Source: Thermaceae bacterium (GTDB lineage Bacteria > Deinococcota > Deinococci > Deinococcales > Marinithermaceae). From it: a stretch of DNA of 23,136 nt. A program made the position numbers and the translations under genes. Under the pieces are notes generated by a model. That model made no database searches. It saw nothing but the letters and a program-made list of their open reading frames with translations, and had not been told where the DNA came from. This document shows positions 6,329 through 12,598 of the stretch, piece after piece (within the stretch, counting starts at the first letter, position 1; every line of letters begins with the position of its first letter). Where the stretch lies: contig JALVVO010000270.1 of the NCBI GenBank assembly GCA_027023345.1, forward strand, positions 1 through 23,136. Direction: 5' to 3'.

Positions 6329-8161
6329 TTACGCGGCGAGCGCGGCCTCGACCTTCTTGAGGGCCAGGCTGCCGGCCTCGCCCCAGAGGGTCAGGTAGGC
6401 GTAGGGCTCGCTGTTTTTGATGGCCTCCACGCTTCGCTCAAGCTTCTGCCGGAACTTGAAGGCGGGCTTGGGGATCAGAGCGGCGGCGTGCTTTAGGGCG
6501 TCGAGCAAGATCCCGGCGGCGCGGGGGTCGCTCATGGGGATCTCGACGCGCTTCGGCTTCTGCCTGCGGTAGTTGCGGTAACCCCACCAGCGGCCCACGT
6601 TTCGGTAGAGCTTTGGGACCCGTCGCTGGTAGGCCTTGGCGGCGCCGCCGACGACCTCCTTGTTGACGTAGCCCCAGTGCTCCTTTCTCATGCGCTCGAC
6701 GCGGGTTCCCGCGCGGAGGTGCTTCCAGACCTCGAAGTCCAGGCCGCGGGCGGCGAGCCACTCGGCGAAGAAGGCCTCGCCCGCCTCCTTGCCCCAAAGC
6801 GCCCTCAGCGTGTCGTAGGCCTGCCCCACCTCGGCGGAGAGGTATCGGGCCAGGGAGCGCAACCCCCAGACCACCCCCGCCCAGGCTTGGCCGGCCCAGC
6901 GGCGCACCTCGTCCATGTCGATCTCGGCCACGTCGAAGAACATGAAGTGCAGGTGCGGGGCGCCTCGGCGCTGGAACTCCATCCACCAGAGCACGCGGTA
7001 GAGCACGGCGACCACTTCGTAACCCCCTTTCTTGCTGCTAAGGACCTTGACCATCGGATACGTACCCTCCTCCTGGTAGTGCTCGGCCAGGGCCTCGGCC
7101 GTCTCGCGGTCGGGCACCCGGGCCAGGACTTTTTGGCCGAAGCGCCGGTCGAAGCGCTTGAGGAAGGCTTCCAGGTGGCGCTTGACCAGCGTTCCGTCGG
7201 GCGCCCGGCGAAGGTACTCCCGAGAAAGCTCGGCGACCTGTTCCAGGGCTTCGTAGTAGGCCTCCTCGATCAGTCGGTGGTTTCGGGGCATGCGCCCGGT
7301 CTTCCTGAACTGGCGCTTGACCGCGCTCCAAAGCCGGGTCATCTTTTCGAGCCGCCTCTTGGCGGCCTCGTAGCGCTGGAAGAAGTTTTTGTCCGCGCCC
7401 AGGGCCCCGCGCCAGTCGGCGGGATAGGTCGTGGTGATCATGAACTCCGGCACCATGCCCTGGGATTCGAGCTCGCGGGTGAGGGACGCGAGCCGTCGCA
7501 TGGAGCCGGGCGTGATCCGGCGGATCTCGCCGCGCTTGGCCTGACCCCCGAGGGGGGTGAAGCGCCCGGAGATTTTCACGTGTAAAGTCCCGGGCCGGTG
7601 CTCCAGGGTGGCGGTGAGCCATGCTTTAGGAGATTGAAGAAATGCCTCCCCCGCAGTAGCGGCGTGATTTGCACCATTTGACAAGCCCGGCCCCGCCCCA
7701 CCCGAGAAAGACCCGGGGCGCGAATCCGCAGACCGTGCTACGCTCTTGCCAACACCGTTCCCTACTGGGATTTGAAATAGCCAGTCCGGCGCCTCCTCCT
7801 TCCGGTACCAAGAAGCCGCCCGGCGGAGCTCGGCCCGCCGGGCGGCGCGAACGAGGGCCGGGTGGAGGCTCTTCCCCCAGACCTCGCCGAACTCGCCCCG
7901 GGTCGGCGTCAGCCGGGCGAGCTCGGGGTCCGTCATGGGGTCGGGCCGGGGCCCGGTCTCCTTGGCGGGAAGAAGGGTTCGAAGGTCCTCCTCCAAGAGC
8001 TCGACGCGGCGGGGACCGCTCCCGTAGTCCACTTCGAAGACGTACCGGGAGTCGCCGTAGCGGTCCACGTAGGCGTCAATGGGCCGCGCGTGGGGCGGCA
8101 CCCGGTAGCCGAGCTCGTCAAGCAGTCGCAGCAGCCAGCTCGGAGGGCTTGACTCCGGCAT
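6329..8161 (-). CDS. rep: HUH rolling-circle replication initiator (Rep)
   Basis: A 610-residue protein. Motif 1 is probably MITTTYP (241-247). The metal-binding HUH motif is H403-L-H405 in RRGAPHLHFMFF, and the catalytic tyrosine is probably Y498 in WGYVNKE, a YxxK motif with K501. Such enzymes nick one strand at the double-strand origin and stay linked to its 5' end. Residues 1-190 are an N-terminal extension; 130-175 are Gly/Ser/Asn-rich with lower-GC DNA, a linker or inserted piece. ATG 8161 follows AAGGAGG by six bases and overlaps the preceding gene by 44 bases. A circular double-stranded DNA phage genome such as that of P23-77 fits rolling-circle replication. Confidence 0.85.
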   Translation of the reverse strand: MPESSPPSWLLRLLDELGYRVPPHARPIDAYVDRYGDSRYVFEVDYGSGPRRVELLEEDLRTLLPAKETGPRPDPMTDPELARLTPTRGEFGEVWGKSLHPALVRAARRAELRRAASWYRKEEAPDWLFQIPVGNGVGKSVARSADSRPGSFSGGAGPGLSNGANHAATAGEAFLQSPKAWLTATLEHRPGTLHVKISGRFTPLGGQAKRGEIRRITPGSMRRLASLTRELESQGMVPEFMITTTYPADWRGALGADKNFFQRYEAAKRRLEKMTRLWSAVKRQFRKTGRMPRNHRLIEEAYYEALEQVAELSREYLRRAPDGTLVKRHLEAFLKRFDRRFGQKVLARVPDRETAEALAEHYQEEGTYPMVKVLSSKKGGYEVVAVLYRVLWWMEFQRRGAPHLHFMFFDVAEIDMDEVRRWAGQAWAGVVWGLRSLARYLSAEVGQAYDTLRALWGKEAGEAFFAEWLAARGLDFEVWKHLRAGTRVERMRKEHWGYVNKEVVGGAAKAYQRRVPKLYRNVGRWWGYRNYRRQKPKRVEIPMSDPRAAGILLDALKHAAALIPKPAFKFRQKLERSVEAIKNSEPYAYLTLWGEAGSLALKKVEAALAA

Positions 8162-8498
8162 AGGACGCCTCCTTGATCAGCAGCGCAATGCGCAGGTTGT
8201 CCACCACGTAGTGCTCGAGACCGAGGAGCCCGGCGAGCGCGACGCCGTCGCGCTTCTCCGGCCAGGGCTTCCGGCCGTAGAGCAGGACCTCCGTCCGGTA
8301 ACCGAAGGGGCCCGGCATGGCGCGGAGCTCGATGTGCTGGTTGGAGCCGGTGATCGGCAAGGCGTGCCACTCGTTCCAGATGCCCCGCCGGGCCTGTTCG
8401 AGCACCAGCCGGCGGAGGCCGTAGAGCGCATTGGCCAATGCCTGGGCTTCCTCAGTGGGTAGCTCAGAGATCCGGCGGGTGATGCGGAGGGGTTTCAT
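8118..8498 (-). CDS. Unknown 126-residue protein between Mom-like and Rep genes
   Basis: Starts at ATG 8498, overlapping the TGA of the Mom-like gene (ATGA), and ends 44 bases inside rep. The N-terminus is basic (KPLRITRRISEL), followed by helices (EEAQALANALYGLRRLVLEQARRG) and a beta part (HIELRAMPGPFGYRTEVLLYG). No known family is recognised. Coupling to Mom-like and Rep genes suggests work on phage DNA or an origin-binding role, which is inference only. Confidence 0.65.
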   Translation of the reverse strand: MKPLRITRRISELPTEEAQALANALYGLRRLVLEQARRGIWNEWHALPITGSNQHIELRAMPGPFGYRTEVLLYGRKPWPEKRDGVALAGLLGLEHYVVDNLRIALLIKEASYAGVKPSELAAATA

Positions 8499-9016
8499 GG
8501 CCGCCTCTCCCACTTGCTCTTCACCGGTCGAGGAAGGACCGTCCTTCCAGGTCGGTTAGCCCAGGGACTCTTCTCGACTCGCCCGCGATACACCCGTCGC
8601 CAGTTGTCTGCGGCGTAGATGGTTCCCGCGTGGGCGGTTTCGTCGTGGTAGCTGATCAGCCGCCGTATCTCAGGCATGTTCCGGCGAATCCAGGCCCGCA
8701 TTCTGGCTAGCGCCCAGGTCGCCAAGTTCCTCGGTAGGCCCGACGCTAAGGCGTAGCGGGTAAGTTCCAGTGTGTGAACCTGATCCTCAAGACGAGCCGT
8801 GGGATGGTTCCACGTGGCTGCCCCCCAGACGTTGCCTGCTCGATCCGTAACCAAAAACGCCACCCGCCAAACGGCAGGAGGTTTGGGCAGGAGCGAGTGG
8901 TAACGGGCGATGGTGGCGCGGACCAAGCCGGACTCACCCGGCCCGGCGGGGCGCACCGAGAATTCGGCGAGGTTAACCGGGGGGTTGGGCTCGGCGACCT
9001 CGATTAAGCGCTTCAT
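8495..9016 (-). CDS. GNAT-fold protein of the Mom-like DNA-modification group
   Basis: A 173-residue protein with the pattern of phage Mom-like GNAT proteins: AFLVTDRAGNVWGAATWNHP (53-72), HTLELTRYAL (81-90), then ISYHDETAHAGTIYAADNW (121-139), which parallels the 'YxDxxxgHxGtiYxAxNW' signature. Phage Mu Mom converts adenine to a carbamoylmethyl form that blocks host restriction; related proteins in other phages are presumed base modifiers. Here that activity is inferred. ATG 9016 has only a weak ribosome site (GAAG). It is the first gene after the 9056-9105 operator. Alternative: a plain acetyltransferase. Confidence 0.7.
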   Translation of the reverse strand: MKRLIEVAEPNPPVNLAEFSVRPAGPGESGLVRATIARYHSLLPKPPAVWRVAFLVTDRAGNVWGAATWNHPTARLEDQVHTLELTRYALASGLPRNLATWALARMRAWIRRNMPEIRRLISYHDETAHAGTIYAADNWRRVYRGRVEKSPWANRPGRTVLPRPVKSKWERRP

Positions 9017-9055
9017 CTTCTATCGTTCTGCAACTTCATCGGGCGAAAGTAAAGC

Positions 9056-9105
9056 GTGATGTACGTAAAAACCGGCTGCGTACTGTGTGTACGTACAGTA
9101 CGCAC
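9056..9105 (-). promoter_or_regulatory. GTACWGTAC element upstream of the Mom-like/Rep block
   Basis: Units GTACTGTGT at 9080 and GTACAGTAC at 9093 (13 bases apart) form GCGTACTGT-N8-ACAGTACGC, a perfect 9-bp arm palindrome. A degenerate single unit GTGATGTAC lies at 9056, 24 bases before the pair. On the minus strand the sequence then reads TTTACGTAC-N3-ACGCTTTAC, almost the same as at the 1911 element. It lies 40-90 bases upstream of ATG 9016. Confidence 0.65.
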
Positions 9106-9110
9106 GGGGC

Positions 9111-9362
9111 CTATCTGGGGCGCTTTTTCGTTCCTTTGCGCCCCGGGTCTTCGCCCTGCCGCTCGGCCTTGGCGGTCCTTTGCGTACTGTGTGTACGTAC
9201 TGTACGGGCCGCTTCGAAAACGCCTTCTTCAAACCCCTCGGCGTGGCCCTTCCGATAACCCTTTTGGTACGCCTCGGCGAGCGACCCCTGCACGGCGTAG
9301 ACCACGGCGAGGGGGATCGCGACCGCCGCGGCGACGACCGCGAGCCAGTCCCAGCCGGTCAC
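9111..9362 (-). CDS. Small protein with N-terminal membrane anchor
   Basis: An 83-residue protein from GTG 9362, whose GTGA overlaps the stop of the preceding gene. Residues about 5-26 (DWLAVVAAAVAIPLAVVYAVQG) form a membrane segment, followed by a helical repeat-like part (YQKGYRKGHAEGFEEGVFEA) and a very basic tail. The codons for residues about 53-61 (RTVRTHSTQ) lie within the GTACWGTAC pair at 9182-9207, so the tail may be shaped by the DNA element rather than by protein function. No family recognised. Confidence 0.6.
   Translation of the reverse strand: MTGWDWLAVVAAAVAIPLAVVYAVQGSLAEAYQKGYRKGHAEGFEEGVFEAARTVRTHSTQRTAKAERQGEDPGRKGTKKRPR
9182..9207. promoter_or_regulatory. Fourth GTACWGTAC pair, inside a coding region
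   Basis: GTACTGTGT at 9184 and GTACTGTAC at 9197 again have a 13-base spacing. The site lies within the small membrane protein gene, about 100 bases upstream of the 9080/9093 pair on the minus-strand path. Two sites at this distance could allow looping between bound proteins; inferred. Confidence 0.55.
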
Positions 9363-9718
9363 GGGCGCACCTCCAGCCCGAGCTCACCGGCCAGGTCCAA
9401 AAGGGCGTCCTCCTCGGTGTCGCCGAAGCCGGTGCCGACGACCCGGCCCTCGACCTCGGCGAAGGCGTACCAGCCCGCTTCGCCGTCGCGGGGGGCGGGC
9501 TCGACCCGCACCCTGTAGCCGAGCCGCTCCAATCGCTCGCGGAGGGTGAAGAGCTCCGGGAAGAGCTCGGCGACCCGGCGCCGGACCCAGCGCTGGGCCG
9601 CCTCGCGGTGCTCGAAGCGCCTCAGGTCGAGGACCCGCCCGTCGGCGTAGACGCTGGCCACGTAGGCCGGCGCTCCGGGCCTAGGGTCGGCGACCACGGC
9701 GGTGGCGGCGGCGGTCAT
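9359..9718 (-). CDS. Unknown 119-residue protein
   Basis: Starts at ATG 9718, overlapping the preceding TGA (ATGA), and its own stop overlaps the next GTG. The sequence alternates beta (VASVYADGRVLDLRRF) and helix (HREAAQRWVRRRVAELFPELFTLRERLERLGY), with a C-terminal half of EVEGRVVGTGFGDTEEDALLDLAGELGL. It may be a small double-stranded-RNA-binding-like or HicB-like alpha/beta fold, but I do not recognise the family. It belongs to the block from the AlpA-like gene to the small membrane protein. Confidence 0.6.
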   Translation of the reverse strand: MTAAATAVVADPRPGAPAYVASVYADGRVLDLRRFEHREAAQRWVRRRVAELFPELFTLRERLERLGYRVRVEPAPRDGEAGWYAFAEVEGRVVGTGFGDTEEDALLDLAGELGLEVRP

Positions 9719-10011
9719 GGGCTGGCCTCCTCGAAGTCCACGGGGGTCTTCCCCAGCGCCTCGACCCGGTTCTGGTTGACGGCCCACTTGCCGATGTCGA
9801 AGACGCCGCTTTGGGCGGTCTTGTGGTTGTAGACCAGGGCCTCGATAAGCCGGTACATCGCGTTGGGGTCGCCGTGAGCTAAGAGCTCGGTCTCGCCGTC
9901 GCAGTCGTAGTCGGCGAGGAGCAGCATCTCGCCGTTTCTAGGTTCCAGTCTCAACGCGCGAATCTTCTCCAGGTTGATCGCCTTTTCCCCGTCGTACCGA
10001 ATCACCCACAT
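9715..10011 (-). CDS. Unknown 98-residue protein
   Basis: From ATG 10011, preceded by GGGGAGGAAAAGGC. N-terminal beta-strands (WVIRYDGEKAINLEKIRALRL, then GEMLLLADYDCDGETELL) are followed by a helix (PNAMYRLIEALVYN) and an acidic end. No conserved motif recognised. It sits between the AlpA-like protein and a 119-residue protein and is linked to the latter by an ATGA overlap, so the three probably form one early operon. Confidence 0.65.
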   Translation of the reverse strand: MWVIRYDGEKAINLEKIRALRLEPRNGEMLLLADYDCDGETELLAHGDPNAMYRLIEALVYNHKTAQSGVFDIGKWAVNQNRVEALGKTPVDFEEASP

Positions 10012-10025
10012 GCCTTTTCCTCCCC

Positions 10026-10277
10026 TCAGGCTTCTGCCTGGTGCAAAAAGCGGCCCGCTATAGGGCCGTCCTTGGCCTTGGGGTCGTCGAACGAGCGCCA
10101 GGTCTCGGTGGCGCAGGCCGAGAGCCAGTCCTCGAGCGCCTTGGCGGGGATCACGATCCGCCGACCGATGCGGACGTGCGGCACTACCCCCGCCCGGATG
10201 GCGCGATGAAGCGTGCTCTTGCTCACGCCCAGGAGCTCGGCAGCTTCTCTAAGGGAGTAGGCGAGCTTCTCAGGCAT
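10026..10277 (-). CDS. AlpA/excisionase-type helix-turn-helix protein
   Basis: An 83-residue DNA-binding protein. Residues 6-55 hold a MerR/Xis-type winged helix: YSLREAAELLGVSKSTLHRAI followed by RAGVVPHVRIGRRIVIPAKALEDWL, the 'helix-turn-helix domain, excisionase family' pattern. The acidic and polar C-terminus has no clear role. ATG 10277 is used, with GGGGAGGG upstream. It may be the excisionase that helps the integrase, or a regulator of the downstream genes and the GTACWGTAC sites; the distance from the integrase (8 kb) favours regulation. Confidence 0.75.
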   Translation of the reverse strand: MPEKLAYSLREAAELLGVSKSTLHRAIRAGVVPHVRIGRRIVIPAKALEDWLSACATETWRSFDDPKAKDGPIAGRFLHQAEA

Positions 10278-11250
10278 GGCGCGCCCTCCCCGCCGTGAAC
10301 CCGGCGCGTGGTCCAAGGGACCTTAAGCTTTGGAAATGGATGCGGCTTATGTGCTTGACCTGGTTCTTCATCCAATAAGGTGGAACTGGACGGCCGTCAC
10401 CAACGGGCTGGTTGCCGCGGGGACGCTTTGCCTCGCTCTCCTCGCGTACAAGCAAATGGGCTTTGTTCGCAGGCAAGCAGACGCGGCATGGGAAGAGCGA
10501 GAGCTTGCCAAGCGGCCAAATCTTCACGTCGCGCCTTATGGCCTTTTGATTGACTCTTCCCCACCGATTGAAAGTAGAGCCGGAGATGATACGCCGCTTG
10601 GCTTTTTCCTTGTCAACATGAGCGCGCATCCGGTGTTGATCGCTTCGGCCTTCATCTACGAGTGGAGTCCGGGGCAGCCTTTCGTGAAACGACTTGGGGA
10701 AGAGGAGAAGGGGCGCGTCACTGCACTCAACGTGATTCCCGGTGCTGCAAGAAAGCACTTGCCTGTGCTTGGGACCGGTGAGCACGCCTGGCTCGTTCCG
10801 GTTCAAAAAGATAAGATTTTTGACTTTCTCCCTCCTCCTAGGTCTCTGCGAGGGGAAAAGTATTTCTTGGTAACCCTTGCCGTGCTTTATCCCCCCGCGC
10901 CTGGAGGCGTTGCCGTCGTCTACTTGCCCGTTCGCTTGAGGGGCATTGGCGATGGACGCCTCGTAGGCTGGGCGGACGTTGAACGCGCCGCGGTTGCTTT
11001 CCCCGTGCGGCTCCCCGAAGTTAAGGAGTTGCGCGATGAAGGTTCCTAGCGCGATGAGAGCGAACGCCAGCATGATCGCAGCCAGCGTCCCGCAGGAGTA
11101 AACGGCGTAGCGGTCATGAGGCAGCTTTCCGCCTGCGGAATCGCGGGCTACGCTGCCACACATCCAGGCCATGAAGGCCAGAAGAAAGGCGTACCAAATC
11201 AGGGGCGCTTGGGTTGTGGAAACTGCGCAACCTTGAACGGCCTCATGCAT
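10270..11250 (-). CDS. Two-span membrane protein frame running antisense to a leaderless gene
   Basis: From ATG 11250, overlapping the stop of the 59-residue gene (ATGCATGA), the first ~85 residues hold two convincing membrane segments (about 17-32, LIWYAFLLAFMAWMCG, and 54-74, GTLAAIMLAFALIALGTFIAQ). Beyond that the frame continues open for another 240 codons exactly antisense to the plus-strand gene 10336-11049, with composition not typical of a protein. I think only the N-terminal part (11250 to about 11040) is an old gene, and that its end was replaced when the plus-strand gene arrived. The total length is doubtful. Confidence 0.4.
   Translation of the reverse strand: MHEAVQGCAVSTTQAPLIWYAFLLAFMAWMCGSVARDSAGGKLPHDRYAVYSCGTLAAIMLAFALIALGTFIAQLLNFGEPHGESNRGAFNVRPAYEASIANAPQANGQVDDGNASRRGGIKHGKGYQEILFPSQRPRRREKVKNLIFLNRNEPGVLTGPKHRQVLSCSTGNHVECSDAPLLLFPKSFHERLPRTPLVDEGRSDQHRMRAHVDKEKAKRRIISGSTFNRWGRVNQKAIRRDVKIWPLGKLSLFPCRVCLPANKAHLLVREESEAKRPRGNQPVGDGRPVPPYWMKNQVKHISRIHFQSLRSLGPRAGFTAGRARHA
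10324..10329 (+). promoter_or_regulatory. -10 box of a leaderless gene
   Basis: TAAGCT, six bases (TTGGAA) and ATG 10336. No TTGACA-like -35 is visible. The same TANNNT-N6-ATG layout is found at three other plus-strand genes in this region. Confidence 0.5.
10336..11049 (+). CDS. N-terminally anchored beta-rich protein, leaderless (accessory gene P1)
   Basis: A 237-residue protein. One membrane segment at about 20-38 (TNGLVAAGTLCLALLAYKQM), a charged helix (RRQADAAWEERELAKRPNL), then a beta-rich domain with LGFFLVNMSAHPVLIASAF. This plan (span, charged helix ending in 'RP', beta-sandwich with 'N-x-S-x-x-PV-x-IA') is shared with gene 12694-13248. ATG 10336 is chosen because a -10 box lies six bases before it; the in-frame TTG at 10330 has no ribosome site. 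It is the first of four plus-strand genes set against the minus operon. AT content is higher than its neighbours. Possible superinfection-exclusion or lysogenic-conversion protein; inferred. Confidence 0.7.
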   Translation: MDAAYVLDLVLHPIRWNWTAVTNGLVAAGTLCLALLAYKQMGFVRRQADAAWEERELAKRPNLHVAPYGLLIDSSPPIESRAGDDTPLGFFLVNMSAHPVLIASAFIYEWSPGQPFVKRLGEEEKGRVTALNVIPGAARKHLPVLGTGEHAWLVPVQKDKIFDFLPPPRSLRGEKYFLVTLAVLYPPAPGGVAVVYLPVRLRGIGDGRLVGWADVERAAVAFPVRLPEVKELRDEGS

Positions 11251-11422
11251 CGCGCTTCACCTCCGAACTCCGAAGCCGGGGAAAAGTAACCTTAGGCAGG
11301 TACCGCAGGCACTCCCGCGCTCGTTCGCTTTCCTCACGAAGCCAGTCAGCGAGTTCCCGGAGCCTCCTTTCGGTCGCCGGGCTCAGCCGGAAGCCCTTGC
11401 AGTTGACCAGCGGCCTGCTCAC
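11243..11422 (-). CDS. Short MSRPL-type protein (59 residues)
   Basis: GTG 11422 overlaps the stop of the ASELDR peptide (GTGA). The product starts MSRPLVNCKGFRLSP, followed by a charged helix (ERRLRELADWLREESERARE). Its first codons and the 60 bases upstream are nearly identical to those of the XRE gene at 13805-14065 (MSRPLI...), after which the two sequences diverge completely. So a common 5' segment has been joined to two different bodies. Its stop overlaps the next ATG. Function unknown. Confidence 0.55.
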   Translation of the reverse strand: MSRPLVNCKGFRLSPATERRLRELADWLREESERARECLRYLPKVTFPRLRSSEVKRDA

Positions 11423-11489
11423 GCGCGCCCCCTATCCCGCGGCTCGGCCCTCAGCCCCTCCCGGAGGATCCGGTCGAGCTCGGAGGCGG
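11408..11489 (-). repeat. 82-bp dispersed repeat, copy A
   Basis: Matches 14051-14132 over 82 positions with about three mismatches and no gap, in the same orientation and 2.64 kb apart. It contains the end of the ASELDRILREGLR peptide, the intervening stop, and the first codons of the next gene. The central 40 bases (11450-11489) also occur at 12609-12642 and 14689-14730. Confidence 0.8.
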
Positions 11490-11535
11490 TAAAAGCAGCG
11501 CGTCGCCAGGCTTCCCGCCGGTAGAATCTGCGCAT
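11419..11535 (-). CDS. ASELDRILREGLR module peptide, copy A (38 residues)
   Basis: ATG 11535 opens a 38-codon frame ending in ASELDRILREGLR plus a basic tail; its stop overlaps GTG 11422. Its ATG overlaps the ATG of the plus-strand gene at 11534. The peptide is basic and amphipathic (RRFYRREAWRRAAFT). The same C-terminal module is seen in three other places, once (14669-14746) as a clean short gene. It may be a real small protein or mainly a translational coupling element. Confidence 0.5.
   Translation of the reverse strand: MRRFYRREAWRRAAFTASELDRILREGLRAEPRDRGRA
11522..11527 (+). promoter_or_regulatory. -10 box of a leaderless gene
   Basis: TAGAAT, then six bases, then ATG 11534. No ribosome binding site and no obvious -35. 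Confidence 0.5.
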
Positions 11536-11833
11536 GGGCGGCGAAAAGTTGACCCCGGGCGAGAAATTGCGGCTGGCTATTGAGCTCGCGAAACTTGAGC
11601 TGCTGGCCGAGATCGCGGAGGCCATTAATGCCGTAGCGGAAAGCACGTACCGCGGCGAGCGATCAGCGAGCAGGCGCATCAGGCATCACCTCGAGTCACT
11701 GGACGATCTGCTTTCCAAGATTGAGCGCAAGCAATACGGCGCTGTAGGCTTTCAATCTCCTTTCCCAGATGGAAGAACAGATCGTCCAGAAGCCGAATCT
11801 CATCGGGATTCGGAAGACGATCTTCCGTTTTGA
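11534..11833 (+). CDS. Helical accessory protein, leaderless (P2)
   Basis: A 99-residue protein. Residues 8-40 form a long hydrophobic-repeat helix (EKLRLAIELAKLELLAEIAEAI), followed by a basic helix (ASRRIRHHLESLDDLLSKIERK) and an acidic tail ending DSEDDLPF. Such an acidic tail ending in DDLPF resembles the C-terminus of single-stranded DNA-binding proteins that recruit partners, but there is no OB fold here. The last 155 bases overlap, antisense, the 3' part of gene 11679-12185. Leaderless start as for P1, P3 and P4. No family recognised. Confidence 0.6.
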   Translation: MGGEKLTPGEKLRLAIELAKLELLAEIAEAINAVAESTYRGERSASRRIRHHLESLDDLLSKIERKQYGAVGFQSPFPDGRTDRPEAESHRDSEDDLPF

Positions 11834-12185
11834 GGGAGACGCGGATATAGCAAACCGACCAGTGAAGATTGAATGCGCGCTCTCGTTCCAGGAAAAACTC
11901 CCTGGTCTCGTAGCGGCGAGGGCCCGCCTTGCCCTCCAGGTCTGGAACCCTTTGCTTGAAGTCGCCGTGCGTGGCACCGAGGATGCTGTCGAGCTCTCTC
12001 GCGATCAGCGCGAAGTAGGACGTCCAGTCGCGGTCGTAATCAAGCGTTCGGCCTTCGATCGTCAGCCGCCGGCAGTCCGGTTTTGAGGCGGGCTTATCCA
12101 GGAGCCGCACGGCGACGTTGACGGTTAAGGGCTTTGCGGCTGAGATCTGCCTTCCCAGGATGGCTTCGCCTTCGGTTTCGAACAT
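11679..12185 (-). CDS. Unknown 168-residue protein
   Basis: ATG 12185 follows GGGAGGGG by four bases; this ribosome site is part of the dispersed repeat. The product has a beta part (PLTVNVAVRLL, RRLTIEGRTLDYDRDWTSYF), a helix (ALIARELDSILG), another strand pair (NLHWSVCYIRVSLKT) and a long C-terminal helix (EIRLLDDLFFHLGKEIESLQRRI). The order strand-helix-strand-helix resembles gene 13266-13808, which also has the YF...LK/ELD and long C-terminal helix pattern, so they may be distant paralogues. The 3' end lies antisense to P2. Confidence 0.6.
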   Translation of the reverse strand: MFETEGEAILGRQISAAKPLTVNVAVRLLDKPASKPDCRRLTIEGRTLDYDRDWTSYFALIARELDSILGATHGDFKQRVPDLEGKAGPRRYETREFFLERERAFNLHWSVCYIRVSLKTEDRLPNPDEIRLLDDLFFHLGKEIESLQRRIACAQSWKADRPVTRGDA

Positions 12186-12186
12186 T

Positions 12187-12300
12187 TCACCCCTCCCTTC
12201 CCCTCAGCCCCTCCCGGCGCAACCGCTTAGCAAGCCAGGCGATAAGCTCCAGGTACTTGCGGACGCGGTCTTCAAGGACTTGGCTGATTTGCCCTCGCAT
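12187..12300 (-). CDS. Short helical protein ending in the repeat module (37 residues)
   Basis: ATG 12300 lies four bases after the TGA of the 97-residue gene, with AGGGGTGAGGG as ribosome site. The product is one amphipathic helix (ISQVLEDRVRKYLELIAWLAKRL) ending in REGLRGREG, the same C-terminus as the ASELDR peptides. Its last 33 bases are the purine-rich part of the dispersed repeat, which also serves as ribosome site of the gene that follows. A small real gene is likely. Confidence 0.5.
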   Translation of the reverse strand: MRGQISQVLEDRVRKYLELIAWLAKRLRREGLRGREG

Positions 12301-12304
12301 TCCC

Positions 12305-12598
12305 TCACCCCTCGCACTGCTTCAGCCCCTTTTGCGAAGCAGACCGGTATTCGAGGGTCTTCTCCACCCGCTTCAAGAACTCGGCAATCTTGTCGAGGGC
12401 CTTACTCCGCGCCTCTCGCTTGCGCTCGCGGATCTCCTGGACGGCCTCGGCAGCTTGTTCCCAAAGCTCGCCGAAGTCGGGTTCGTGGTCCTGGTCGTAG
12501 GGGACGCGGGCGACCAGCCCGGCGAAGGCCGCGAGCCGGATGAGTTCGCTCAGAAGCCGGTCATCCTCTTGCAAAAGCTCTGAGAAAAGCACCTTCAC
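12305..12598 (-). CDS. Small helical protein, paralogue of 14466-14672
   Basis: A 97-residue protein from GTG 12598 (GTGA overlap with the repeat module). Residues about 14-70 (LLSELIRLAAFAGLVARV ... LWEQAAEAVQEIRER) align with LEKELVRLAVFSGLIARS ... LWKKADNIAKRIRAF of the gene at 14466-14672. The shared pattern is ELxRLAxFxGLxAR, then an acidic stretch, LWxxA, and a charged helix. Here an additional C-terminal helix follows. Unknown function; the duplication of such genes, each next to a copy of the repeat, supports a cassette-like history. Confidence 0.65.
   Translation of the reverse strand: MKVLFSELLQEDDRLLSELIRLAAFAGLVARVPYDQDHEPDFGELWEQAAEAVQEIRERKREARSKALDKIAEFLKRVEKTLEYRSASQKGLKQCEG

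Noticed and set aside
6438..7585. Long frames on both strands across rep (182 to 302 codons)
   Set aside because: High GC makes shadow frames common; their products are Arg/Pro/Gly-rich and lack ribosome sites, while rep carries clear motifs.
7620..7811. Lower-GC part of rep with TTCCCTACTGGGATTTGAAA, resembling the end of some CRISPR repeats
   Set aside because: Occurs once, lies in frame inside rep, and no second copy or regular spacing is seen.
9115..9145. GGGGCGC ... GCGCCCC inverted repeat between the two operator pairs
   Set aside because: 14-base loop and no T-run on the minus strand; not convincing as a terminator.
9020..9232. Minus frame of 70 codons between the Mom-like gene and the small membrane protein
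   Set aside because: It is made almost entirely of the two operator palindromes and their spacer; no ribosome site.
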